Assembly (NCBI RefSeq): GCF_009905375.1
Contig: NW_027420646.1
Coordinates: forward strand, 36,978-100,977
Source: Apium graveolens
Taxonomy: Eukaryota > Streptophyta > Magnoliopsida > Apiales > Apiaceae
Length of the DNA: 64,000 bases
Direction of reading: 5' to 3'
Below are positions 12,430-24,076 of this stretch, one piece after another. A program made the position numbers and the translations under genes. Below the pieces are notes generated by a model, which saw only the letters and a program-made list of their open reading frames with translations, did not search any database and was not told the origin of the DNA. Within the stretch, counting starts at the first letter, position 1, and each line of letters opens with the position of its first letter.

Positions 12430-13690
12430 TCACACCTAATAGTATGATATAGTTAAAAAATTATTATCTTTTAATTAAATCATATCACTTTCTCATAAAT
12501 ATCTGAAAAATTCTAATCTAACTACATACTATAATCATGAAAAAATCCTAAATGAAATCATATCTTTTAATTGAATAAAATATATGAAAACTCATTAATA
12601 CACACCTAAAATACCAACTGTTATAACTTTTAATCATAAATGAAAAATATTAAAAAATTTCGTACATTTTGTAACAAATAATTTAATTGGTATTATGAAC
12701 AAGATAAAGGTAACCAATTTTCAAAACACTAGTTTTTCAAAAGACCAAATTAAATATTAAATATGTTATATAATTGTTAAATAGTAACAACAATTTAATG
12801 GTATCTTTTCACTTATAAGTAATATCGATGTCTAACTAGTACAATAAAATTTTATTAAAGAATTTGAAAATAATATAGACATTTTTTAATAAAAATCAAT
12901 AAAAGTTAAAAATAAAATATTTGTCAAAATAGAATTTGTTAAATGATATAGAATTTTAAATTATTTTGATAACTTGATGAAAGCTTAATAATATACTTTT
13001 GGGCCTATCTTTATATTATTGTGAAATACTTCTTTATATTATTGTGAAATACTTGATAAAGTTTAATATTTTTGGGCCTACCTAAATAGCCCATAATAAA
13101 GAAAATTGTAGATGTTAGTAGCCCATAATCCAGAATCTCAAATGTGCTCCTTTGATGATTATTCTAGATGGTTTTAGATAGCCCTAGAATGTTCTTTTTT
13201 CTTCATTTGATGAGTATATAACTAGGCAGTCAAGAGGTTCATCTAGATCTATCAACACAAAGAGTACAGCTTTCTCTTCTCTAAACACAAAGAGTACAAC
13301 TCTCTCTTTCTAAATCAAAGCGTGGGCTTATATGTTCATCAACTTATTAACATACAACATATTCAGATTATGATTTCTCTCCTCAGAAGATGTACTATAT
13401 TTTCTTTTTGTAAAATTTTTGTGTTTATGGTTTATTTGAGGTATATTTTTATTGAATTTATCATATTTTTATATGTAATTGTAAGAGTTGTTATAGCTAA
13501 CCACCAATAACATAAAATTGATTGGAATCCTTTCAAATGAATGAATTAAGGCTATATATATGTAGATGTAACTTAATAAAATATTATTATTATGTATGTT
13601 TATATTATCCAAATATTTACAGGAAACAATGAAGATAGTGCTCCATAAATTTGGTTGGATGTTACTTTATATGGAGAAAATAGAGGTAAT
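12430..13690 (+). repeat. Diverged dispersed repeat, copy 1 (partner at 41740-42990)
   Basis: The segment and its partner share, in the same order and orientation: an ACTCATTAA(T/C)ACACAC block, a TAAAAGTTAAAAA block, a promoter-like segment with TATATAAC at about 13214 followed by a leader rich in AACACAAAGAGTACA, and a GAAACAATGAAGATA(G/A)TGCTCCATAA block at about 13625. Similarity is patchy and old. It could be a non-autonomous LTR element or another TE family; nothing coding is clear. Confidence 0.45.
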
Positions 13691-13949
13691 TCCATAATAT
13701 CATAGAAGATTCTTTATTATATAATTATGTTGATATTTTATTATTTTTTTGGCTTGTATCGTATTTTGAAATAGTATTTTGAATTAGTTTAAATGTGAAA
13801 TATTTAACTTTGACTTAATACAAAAATAATTTGCAATATCTAAACACAATATTCTCTAACTAATTATTTTCATAAATATATATAATAATAATAATAAAAA
13901 ATATTTTGCATTTTACTTTTATGAGCATTAATTTCTACTGTGACTGATT

Positions 13950-14236
13950 TTAAGTCAACCTTTTAGTTCTGATCAGTTTTAAGAGTCTTTCTTTTTGTGG
14001 AATCAGATGACTCAATACATGAATCCCTGGCGTAGCTCTCTTTTTCTCTACCAGCTGACTGTGGCAGGCTGCTCCCTTTTTTTCTTGGGAAAGGGTTGTC
14101 TTTCTAATCACGTTTGTCTTTGCTTCTTTTTCATCTTTCACTTGTTCACTTACTCCTAAATTGCATCCCTTAATATTGAGTTTTTTTTTTGCATCAGTTT
14201 CCACCATCCAAGAATTATCCACGTGACTTATGTCAG
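13950..14236 (-). CDS. Lys/Glu-rich ORF running into the CACTA B terminus, product not recognised
   Basis: An open frame of about 90 codons runs leftward from the CACTA boundary at 14236/14237 to a stop at 13950. It has no proper start of its own (it opens with GTG or mid-frame), which fits a reading frame interrupted by the CACTA insertion. Composition is Lys, Glu, Thr and Gln rich with no domain I know. It may equally be chance. Confidence 0.22.
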
Positions 14237-14980
14237 CACTACAAGATTTTCAAGCTCCCACAACTATTTTTCCCGGTCGTATGGTATATAAAATTTTTGT
14301 TGACTATCGAGGAGCCGTGTGATTGATTTCAGACAATGGTGCCATTAACCGTTACCAGAAAGGATTAACACAACCGTTTTAGCTGCTTGTTGGAATATAT
14401 TTTTTACAACTTTTTGTTATGAACAACCTTTGTTGGAAGAAGCTAAAGGCAATAGTTTGTCCATAATACATAACGGTTTTAAACAGTCAAGCTAGAGTAA
14501 CAAAAATCAACCGTATCTTTTTCAAACGACCGTTAATCCGAGATTGTGTTCTTTGAAAACTTGATTACAACATTTAACTAGAAAAACTATTATATGAGTC
14601 TGTTTTAGACAGCAGTTTGAACTTTTAGTGTTGTAAAACAAGTATAGAAACAATGTTGTTTTTAAAGCTTATACCATTGTCTTTAAACAATGTTGTAGTT
14701 AAGTACTGTCTTGAGGCTCATTAGACAATATATTCAGTTTAACTCTCTTGTTGTGTAAGTCTGCAGTCAACATTTTTAACCTTTTACCGTTATATGAAGT
14801 GCTTGACACAATGGTTAACCTGTTTTTGCAAATTTGTTCATCTTATTCAACTGTTATGAAAATGTTATATTGTTGTCCCAATTAATCTGGTACAATGGTA
14901 TTTTTTGTTTGAAAACACAATTATCTGATGTTGTGTAAAAGTTTTTATATGAAATTCGCCTTTCTAACAAACCCCTAGTA
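14237..14980. repeat. Terminal and subterminal repeats of CACTA B (left, 3' end)
   Basis: The terminus CACTACAAGA at 14237 is followed by AACCGTT-family motifs in both orientations: near 14347, 14372, 14472, 14508, 14528, 14785 and 14813. This motif is different from those of the other CACTA elements here. The inner part is repeated at 19049-19691 in the duplicated copy, which lacks the actual terminus. Confidence 0.75.
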
Positions 14981-17900
14981 ACACTTAAAAGAAGATATTC
15001 CCACAATCAACATCAATCCATTCAAAACAAACCAATCGATTCAACCAACAGAAACACACAGAAACACAAACATAACTTGAAACTGATCGATTTACCAATC
15101 CATTGAAAACAAACCAAATACAAGTTATAGCGTATCCATCCTTGAAATCAACCAAAATAAATCTGCTAACCAATGTACGGAAACCTAAATCCCCAAAATA
15201 GATTTAAAACCAATTTACAGACCATGCAATTCACTTATAGATTGAGGCAAAATCTACCAAAATACCAACAATTCAGTCTAACCAACATCAACTGCATAAT
15301 TAAAAAGAAACTAAGTAACTAGTTGAACAAAAGATCCTGACTGTAAACACCTAGTTTGCGTGGCGTTTCATGAAATATTTTGCAAACTCAATACGGATCT
15401 CATTGATGTCATCAGCCGTATAATCTAAGTTTGACATGCGCATCCACTGAAAAAACACAAAAAAATATAGACAAGTCACAAGTACTATTGTACGAGTAAG
15501 AGTATAAAGTCAATCGGAAATCCACAAGTAAAAATCTCACCTTGGCCACAAACTCAAGTTCTTTGTCCTCAACGATCTCCTTCATGTAACGCATCACAAA
15601 CATGCCACAATCCTTGCTTCCTGCCTGGACCGGAACTCCCTGAAATTTTTTAAAAAAGTAACTAAGTAAAACGATGTCCTTAAATGACATACATAAAATA
15701 TGAGCAGAATAGATTAATACCGCCATGTTCTCCCATAATATTTTCTTCTTCGCAACCTTGTTCAGATCCTCTTTGTAAATTTTAATGGCACTGCAACCAC
15801 ATAAAAACCAACAAAAAATCAAATCACTGAAAAATATGTGGTCTTTCATGGTTCAAGACTACATGCACATAAATTATAAACTGAACTTACTTGTCCACAA
15901 CATCGACCCATTCCCCATTAGCAATTCGACACTTAAGAGGGTCCATGTAGTAGACAATCTCCGTCTCAGAAATTGCAACAGTCAGAGTCCAATGGTTGCT
16001 ACTCAAATTGCAACAATTGAACACCATGTTAATATTAATATTGTACTCAAGCAAATCTTGTACTAATGCATACCATGTTGCCAACATTAATACCCCAAAA
16101 ATAATCCAAGGTGACACATCCTCACTTATTTTAAATATCAACCTATTGTAAAAATTAAACCCAAAAATTAAAACAAACATTTCCAGTTATAAACTCAGTA
16201 ATTAAACTTATGAATTTCACTGAATATTATCATATTTAACCTTAAAATTTGAATTTCACTTATGATGCTCTTAAAAAATCAACTAATATACTGCAGGACA
16301 TATAATCATGTTTAACCACAAAATTATATTAGAATGTCTACGCGGATATTCTATTAAAACTTACATGGAATTGTAAGGCAATAGAAAGTATTGTCCTTTC
16401 TTAGCATTCTTAAAATGTGCAGCCAGTGCACGTGACCTCTGGCCTGCATTACCACATCCGATGGCACCAATCGTGCTCGGATCTACAAACCTTATCATGC
16501 TGCTCATCTTCTGTTTTCTAACATGGTCATTTAACAAGCTACATATAAAATGAGCAGTAGTGAGTAGAGTATGATAAGGGACTATCTACAAAAAAATAAT
16601 TAAATATGTGGAGAAACTTACTGAATAAAAAGGCAAATGATAGAGCCTGAAATTTCACCTCCAGAGCACACCGCATAAATATCTGATAAGTAAATGACAT
16701 GTTTTTTTGTCGAGGCAAAGGCTTCTTTGCATAGGTCAAAAGAAACATTCCTCCCATCAGCTAGGGCACCCTGTTCCCATGTCCATAAGCACTTTAGTGC
16801 AGATGGGTAATTTTCACCCATCTCAAGCACAAACCCCGGTTCAACATCTGCAACCACTTTAAACATCTTCTTTATTTTCTTTTTCTTGCCTTTCTGTAAA
16901 AAAATAACCATGTTAAAATAGTATGAAATACATACTACATGCAGTAAAAATACTAATAGAAAAAGATTATGACCTTTGCAGCTGACAAAACATTAGAAGT
17001 GTTACTGTTCCCTGTGGTTATCAGGCTTCTCGGCCATGGGATAAAAGTTCCTACGGCTTGTTGCACAGTCACAATTTCATCACCGATGGGGAAATGAGGC
17101 ATCACCTTGAATGACTTGAGTGATTCACACTCTTGCATTCTCTTCATTAAGTCTTACTCCATGAATTGTCGGCTCTCCACCCTCAGGAACAACTACTTCA
17201 TCAATCCTCGCACAAGCTACAATGTTGTTGAGCGATCCTACAGCCAATTTCATCAAAAAATTATCTAAAGCATTCACTTTCACTTGCTCACATGTCTTCT
17301 CCTCAACAAACCTAACACTTTCATCCTCCCCGACCACCTTCTTAGTATCCTCACGTTCCTCCGCAAAATCAATAAACAAAGGATCAATCCTCTTAAACTT
17401 CTGAACACCCCCCTCATTTTCAACCGGAATTTTTTTCTTTGCAGCTTCAGGTGTATAATGATTCTTTACACCTATATCCCCGTCAACCCCGTCATCAGAG
17501 TGACAACTTGCTTGTTGGGAAGTGTGTTTCGGACTACTATCTTATTGAACAGGTTTTTTCAAAATCTCTGCCCTGAGCTTCTCCATTTATGCAGCCCAGA
17601 AAGCATCTCTCTCCTTGATAATCTTTGGAGTTTCATCTGCCATGAATCTCTGAACTCTTTCCTGTATCTTTTCATCCATTTTCTTGGCTTTCTTTTGCCT
17701 AGGGAGATCAAAGTAAATGCTTTGTTTTACATGAACACCTTGGCCACAGACCCTCTCACCATGCTCAGGCTTACCAAGCACCAGGATCAAAACGTCGTCA
17801 ACACCTTCTGCTTTTAGTGTCCCTTCCTTGACCTCCTTTTTCAGTTTTTCCTACAATATTACGAGTACCATATCATCAGTATGTGCTATTTCCATATAAA

Positions 17901-18027
17901 AGACTAATTCAATTCTGTAACTGTCAAACTTGTACATGGAGTATAATATGGAATTAAAAGTTTGCTAACAATTTAGAGAAAAAAGGTTCTAATTAAATGA
18001 CGAGGTACTGAACAAACTGAATTAAGA
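14334..18027. repeat. Copy 1 of 3,694-bp segmental duplication
   Basis: Aligns without a gap to 19045-22738 at a constant offset of 4,711. By eye I count 15 substitutions and no length change. It includes the 3' part of the Ulp1-type gene and part of the subterminal region. Its right edge passes directly into Gypsy sequence across a shared AAGA. Confidence 0.95.
15351..17850 (-). pseudogene. Transposase_24-Ulp1 gene of CACTA B, 3' copy lacking exons 1-4
   Basis: This contains the last seven inferred exons of the gene described at 20062-24076, and starts at the exon with acceptor TTGTAG at about 17851. The four upstream exons are absent because the duplication ends in intron 4. It shares with the other copy the TAA after AFWAA, the TAA after LKKPVQ and the frameshift after EENARV. 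The Ulp1 part keeps the active-site regions SSNHWTLTV (His) and YYMDPL (Asp), and AGSKDCGMF (Cys), spread over the last exons, with the stop at 15351. It has no promoter of its own and is presumably dead. Confidence 0.85.
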
Positions 18028-19048
18028 TCACAAAATTAGCTCTTTCTCCTAATGTATTTAAAGTAATTTCTGAGCGAACGGATTATTTCTATGAATTTTG
18101 CAAGTTAATTTCCAATAATCAAAATAACTCTTGAAAAATCACTTTAAAATACCAAAACCTCAAAATAAATCCTACTGTCATATTTAAAAAGTCTCTAGGA
18201 CCATTTCAGAGATAATAAAATATATTTCACAATTTGCACCTACTCTCATAATTTTATAAAAATATTTAAAGATCAAATAACATTATTTTCACCAAAATAA
18301 ATCGTAAATATATCTAGAAATTCCGCAATCACAAATTTGCATATGTAAGGGTCAAATAACATGTATTTACATACTTTTACATAATCCATTCATTTCTTTT
18401 TTGAACAATTATCGTTAAATCCACTTTTCGCATAATCCATTCATTTCTTTTACTAAAATGTCATCGCGTATACCACATCAAATTCTACAGCCAATTCTGC
18501 TGACGTGATTAACATATTCAATCTTTCTTTGCGGCTCAATGCATCCGCTTCAACATTCGTCTTTCCAGGATGGTAAGGTATAGTACAATCATAATCTTTG
18601 ATTAGTTTCAACCATCGCCTTTGTCTCATATTCAATTCTTTTTGAGTAAAAATATACTTTAAACTCTCATGATCCGTATAAATCTTACGCCTCTTTTCGT
18701 AAAAAAAATGTCTCCAAATCTTAAGTGCAAACACAATCGCTGCCAGTTCCAAATCATGTGTAGAACCTTTTGCTCATGAGGTTTTGACTGACTAGAAGCA
18801 TATGCTATCACTTAACCATGGTGCAATAGTATACAACCTAGTACTTTATAAGAAGCATCACTATAGATTACGAACTCACCCTTTTCTTCGGATAAAATGA
18901 CCACTAGCCAATCCTTTTCTTTAATTACGGAAAACTTTCTTTGCACTTATTTGTCTCAAAAATTTTCTCATTTTTCCTTGTCAACTTAGTCAATGGAACA
19001 ACTATCTTAGAAAATTCTTGCACCAACCTTAGATAATAACCAGCCAAT
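18024..19048 (-). mobile_element. 1,025-bp Gypsy (Ty3) fragment as filler between the duplicated CACTA segments
   Basis: Collinear with 35712-36736, same orientation and same length, with five substitutions counted by eye. The leftward ORF 18453-18752 is the C-terminal part of Ty3 RNase H ([33 protein letters not shown]), followed by non-coding 3' sequence. Its edges are not Gypsy element ends. Both junctions share 4 bp with the CACTA sequence (AAGA at 18024-18027, CAAT at 19045-19048). This indicates copying of an arbitrary piece rather than retrotransposition. Confidence 0.93.
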
Positions 19049-22000
19049 GGTGCCATTAACCGTTACCAAAAAGGATTCACACAACCGTTTTAGCTGCTTA
19101 TTGGAATATATTTTTTACAACTTTTTGTTATGAACAACCTTTGTTGGAAGAAGCTAAAGGCAATAGTTTGTCCATAATACATAACGGTTTTAAACAGTCA
19201 AGCTAGAGTAACAAAAATCAACCGTATCTTTTTCAAACGACCGTTAATCCGAGATTGTGTTCTTTGAAAACTTGATTACAACATTTAACTAGAAAAACTA
19301 TTATATGAGTCTGTTTTAGACAGCAGTTTGAACTTTTAGTGTTGTAAAACAAGTATAGAAACAATGTTGTTTTTAAAGCTTATACCATTGTCTTTAAACA
19401 ATGTTGTAGTTAAGTACTGTCTTGAGGCTCATTAGACAATATATTCAGTTTAACTCTCTTGTTGTGTAAGTCTGCAGTCAACACTTTTAACCTTTTACCG
19501 TTATATGAAGTGCTTGACACAATGGTTAACCTGTTTTTGCAAATTTGATCATCTTATTCAACTGTTATGAAAATGTTATATTGTTGTCCCAATTAATCTG
19601 GTACAATGGTATTTTTTGTTTGAAAACACAATTATCTGATGTTGTGTAAAAGTTTTTATATGAAATTCGCCTTTCTAACAAACCCCTAGTAACACTTAAA
19701 AGAAGATATTCCCACAATCAACATCAATCCATTCAAAACAAACCAATCGATTCAACCAACAGAAACACACAGAAACACAAACATAACTTGAAACTGATCG
19801 ATTTACCAATCCATTCAAAACAAACCAAATACAAGTTATAGCGTATCCATCCTTGAAATCAACCAAAATAAATCTGCTAACCAATGTACGGAAACCTAAA
19901 TCCCCAAAATAGATTTAAAACCAATTTACAGACCATGCAATTCACTTATAGATTGAGGCAAAATCTACCAAAATACCAACAATTCAGTCTAACCAACATC
20001 AACTGCATAATTAAAAAGAAACTAAGTAACTAGTTGAACAAAAGCTCCTGACTGTAAACACCTAGTTTGCGTGGCGTTTCATGAAATATTTTGCAAACTC
20101 AATACGGATCTCATTGATGTCATCAGCCGTATAATCTAAGTTTGACATGCGCATCCACTGAAAAAACACAAAAAAATATAGACAAGTCACAAGTACTATT
20201 GTACGAGTAAGAGTATAAAGTCAATCGGAAATCCACAAGTAAAAATCTCACCTTGGCCACAAACTCAAGTTCTTTGTCCTCAACGATCTCCTTCATGTAA
20301 CGCATCACAAACAGGCCACAATCCTTGCTTCCTGCCTGGACCGGAACTCCCTGAATTTTTTTAAAAAAGTAACTAAGTAAAACGATGTCCTTAAATGACA
20401 TACATAAAACATGAGCAGAATAGATTAATACCGCCATGTTCTCCCATAATATTTTCTTCTTCGCAACCTTGTTCAGATCCTCTTTGTAAATTTTAATGGC
20501 ACTGCAACCACATAAAAACCAACAAAAAATCAAATCACTGAAAAATATGTGGTCTTTCATGGTTCAAGACTACATGCACATAAATTATAAACTGAACTTA
20601 CTTGTCCACAACATCGACCCATTCCCCATTAGCAATTCGACACTTAAGAGGGTCCATGTAGTAGACAATCTCCGTCTCAGAAATTGCAACAGTCAGAGTC
20701 CAATGGTTGCTACTCAAATTGCAACAATTGAACACCATGTTAATATTAATATTGTACTCAAGCAAATCTTGTACTAATGCATACCATGTTGCCAACATTA
20801 ATACCCCAAAAATAATCCAAGGTGACACATCCTCACTTATTTTAAATATCAACCTATTGTAAAAATTAAACCCAAAAATTAAAACAAACATTTCCAGTTA
20901 TAAACTCAGTAATTAAACTTATGAATTTCACTGAATATTATCATATTTAACCTTAAAATTTGAATTTCACTTATGATGCTCTTAAAAAATCAACTAATAT
21001 ACTGCAGGACATATAATCATGTTTAACCACAAAATTATATTAGAATGTCTACGCGGATATTCTATTAAAACTTACATGGAATTGTAAGGCAATAGAAAGT
21101 ATTGTCCTTTCTTAGCATTCTTAAAATGTGCAGCCAGTGCACGTGACCTCTGGCCTGCATTACCACATCCGATGGCACCAATCGTGCTCGGATCTACAAA
21201 CCTTATCATGCTGCTCATCTTCTGTTTTCTAACATGGTCATTTAACAAGCTACATATAAAATGAGCAGTAGTGAGTAGAGTATGATAAGGGACTATCTAC
21301 AAAAAAATAATTAAATATGTGGAGAAACTTACTGAATAAAAAGGCAAATGATAGAGCCTGAAATTTCACCTCCAGAGCACACCGCATAAATATCTGATAA
21401 GTAAATGACATGTTTTTTTGTCGAGGCAAAGGCTTCTTTGCATAGGTCAAAAGAAACATTCCTCCCATCAGCTAGGGCACCCTGTTCCCATGTCCATAAG
21501 CACTTTAGTGCAGATGGGTAATTTTCACCCATCTCAAGCACAAACCCCGGTTCAACATCTGCAACCACTTTAAACGTCTTCTTTATTTTCTTTTTCTTGC
21601 CTTTCTGTAAAAAAATAACCATGTTAAAATAGTATGAAATACATACTACATGCAGTAAAAATACTAATAGAAAAAGATTATGACCTTTGCAGCTGACAAA
21701 ACATTAGAAGTGTTACTGTTCCCTGTGGTTATCAGGCTTCTCGGCCATGGGATAAAAGTTCCTACGGCTTGTTGCACAGTCACAATTTCATCACCGATGG
21801 GGAAATGAGGCATCACCTTGAATGACTTGAGTGATTCACACTCTTGCATTCTCTTCATCAAGTCTTACTCCATGAATTGTCGGCTCTCCACCCTCAGGAA
21901 CAACTACTTCATCAATCCTCGCACAAGCTACAATGTTGTTGAGCGATCCTACAGCCAATTTCATCAAAGAATTATCTAAAGCATTCACTTTCACTTGCTC

Positions 22001-22738
22001 ACATGTCTTCTCCTCAACAAACCTAACACTTTCATCCTCCCCGACCACCTTCTTAGTATCCTCACGTTCCTCCGCAAAATCAATAAACAAAGGATCAATC
22101 CTCTTAAACTTCTGAACACCCCCCTCATTTTCAACCGGAATTTTTTTCTTTGCAGCTTCAGGTGTATAATGATTCTTTACACCTATATCCCCGTCAACCC
22201 CGTCATCAGAGTGACAACTTGCTTGTTGGAAAGTGTGTTTCGGACTACTATCTTATTGAACAGGTTTTTTCAAAATCTCTGCCCTGAGCTTCTCCATTTA
22301 TGCAGCCCAGAAAGCATCTCTCTCCTTGATAATCTTTGGAGTTTCATCTGCCATGAATCTCTGAACTCTTTCCTGTATCTTTTCATCCATTTTCTTGGCT
22401 TTCTTTTGCCTAGGGAGATCAAAGTAAATGCTTTGTTTTACATGAACACCTTGGCCACAGACCCTCTCACCATGCTCAGGCTTACCAAGCACCAGGGTCA
22501 AAACGTCGTCAACACCTTCTGCTTTTAGTGTCCCTTCCTTGACCTCCTTTTTCAGTTTTTCCTACAATATTACGAGTACCATATCATCAGTATGTGCTAT
22601 TTCCATATAAAAGACTAATTCAATTCTGTAACTGTCAAACTTGTACATGGAGTATAATATGGAATTAAAAGTTTGCTAACAATTTAGAGAAAAAAGGTTC
22701 TAATTAAATGACGAGGTACTGAACAAACTGAATTAAGA
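19045..22738. repeat. Copy 2 of 3,694-bp segmental duplication
   Basis: Partner of 14334-18027 at offset 4,711. To its right the CACTA gene continues uninterrupted into exons 4 to 1, so this copy is joined to the original 5' half. Its left edge meets Gypsy sequence at 19048, and the true element terminus is missing here. Confidence 0.95.
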
Positions 22739-24076
22739 CACAAATTTATTACTTACAATTTCCTCTGCTTTTTTCTGAACAACGTCACTTAAAAATTTTC
22801 CATCTTTGTCCTTCCTTTCGAGGACCCTGGTTGATGATCGATCAACTTCCTCTTCATCTGGATGGGATTGATACTGCATTCATATGTAGATGAACTTCTT
22901 AGTAATAGTATAAACATCAGTCACATTACTTGAGTAATAACTAAGTTGTTTCACTATTACTTACCCATTCATTCTCGAGGTTAGCATAACCTTTTCGAGA
23001 CACGCGATGAGGATATACACTTAGCATCCTTCTTCCTACAGCGTCATCATGACATTTCTTCATAAAAAGCACAAGTTTGGTTATAAGATGATTAGTAAGT
23101 ATATATTGTTCCAATGCTTAACAAGTCGTCAAGTGCTTGATAAATGCTAAGTAGAAACATACCAAAAACTCAGGTGACGTGCGATCAGCAACAAATATAT
23201 CCCAATGCACTTTTTCAATAGAAGAAAAATCTGCAGGAAGATATGCCAGCATTTCAGGTTGATCTCGATAAGGGAGAATGTAATGCGTCGTCGGGCGACT
23301 TTTAAACTCCCTCCATTTTTGACCCGCCGAATGTAAAACCCACTTCTTGGCGGACGGAGGCAAAACAAAAGCCATCTACATATTGGAGCAATTTAAAATA
23401 TATCAGATACACATCAGTACCAAATCAACATAAGCAGTTTTTAAAAAATGAGCAAGTTAAAAAAAACAATTTCAAAAATGAATATATAATGAAAGAAGCA
23501 AATCAACATAATATTTTTAATTTGTTTTACCAGCACACAGTCCCAAATCTTTGTCTTTACTTCATCAGGTACACATTTCCAACTATCATGCCATATTGGT
23601 AGTTTGGTTCTCGCCAAAACCCCAATATAGGATTGCATCTCTGCCGCTTCAGGACCAAACGGCTCTCCTTTACCATTAAAAGTTACTGTAAGTTTGTTTC
23701 CCATAATCTTCCGTCTCACAATTCGATGCATGGTTACACAGCCTCGCTTAAGCAGTTTTAGTCCTTGACTATCATTTGTGGTGGTAACAGGCTTCGCTCG
23801 CTTCCTTTTTTTTGAAATTTCTTTCTGCAAGGTTTCAGATATAGCCTTCTTCTTTATGGATTTCGGGGAAGAAGTGGATGGGGTGGGGGTCTCAGTGGGT
23901 GTCTTCTTGTTACAGGACCTTGTCTTCCTTAAAGCCCTGATCACATTCATCGTACTCTGATGAGATGAAGATCGGTTGTTCCTTTTAAACTCCTTCCTCT
24001 TCTTCTCTATCCTTGGTGACTTTCTTGTCTTTAACTCTGACTTCTTTGAATTGATTGTCTTTTTAGGTGTAGCCAT
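20062..24076 (-). pseudogene. Transposase_24-Ulp1 (C48 protease) fusion gene of CACTA B, all exons present
   Basis: A leftward gene of about 11 inferred exons. Exon 1 is 23531-24076 (ATG; Lys/Arg/Ser-rich basic region, then GPEAAEMQSYIGVLARTKLP, a Transposase_24 signature). Exon 2 is 23163-23375 (FVLPPSAKKWVLHSAGQKW); exon 3 about 22965-23056 (YPHRVSRKGYANLENEW); exon 4 22757-22873 (DEEEVDRSSTR). Exon 5 starts at 22561 and holds a coiled, charged region, two TAA stops and a frameshift near 21840. The later exons encode a Ulp1-like cysteine protease (SUMO-protease fold): SSNHWTLTV, YYMDPL and AGSKDCGLF near 20310, with the stop at 20062. Exons 1, 2 and 4 join in phase 0. Fusions of Transposase_24 and Ulp1 are known from plant CACTA elements. 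The gene is broken but otherwise well preserved. Confidence 0.85.

Noticed and set aside
17284..17817. 177-codon rightward ORF, repeated at 21995-22528
   Set aside because: It is the reverse-strand shadow of the Transposase_24-Ulp1 exon 5 region; its presence in both copies only reflects the duplication.
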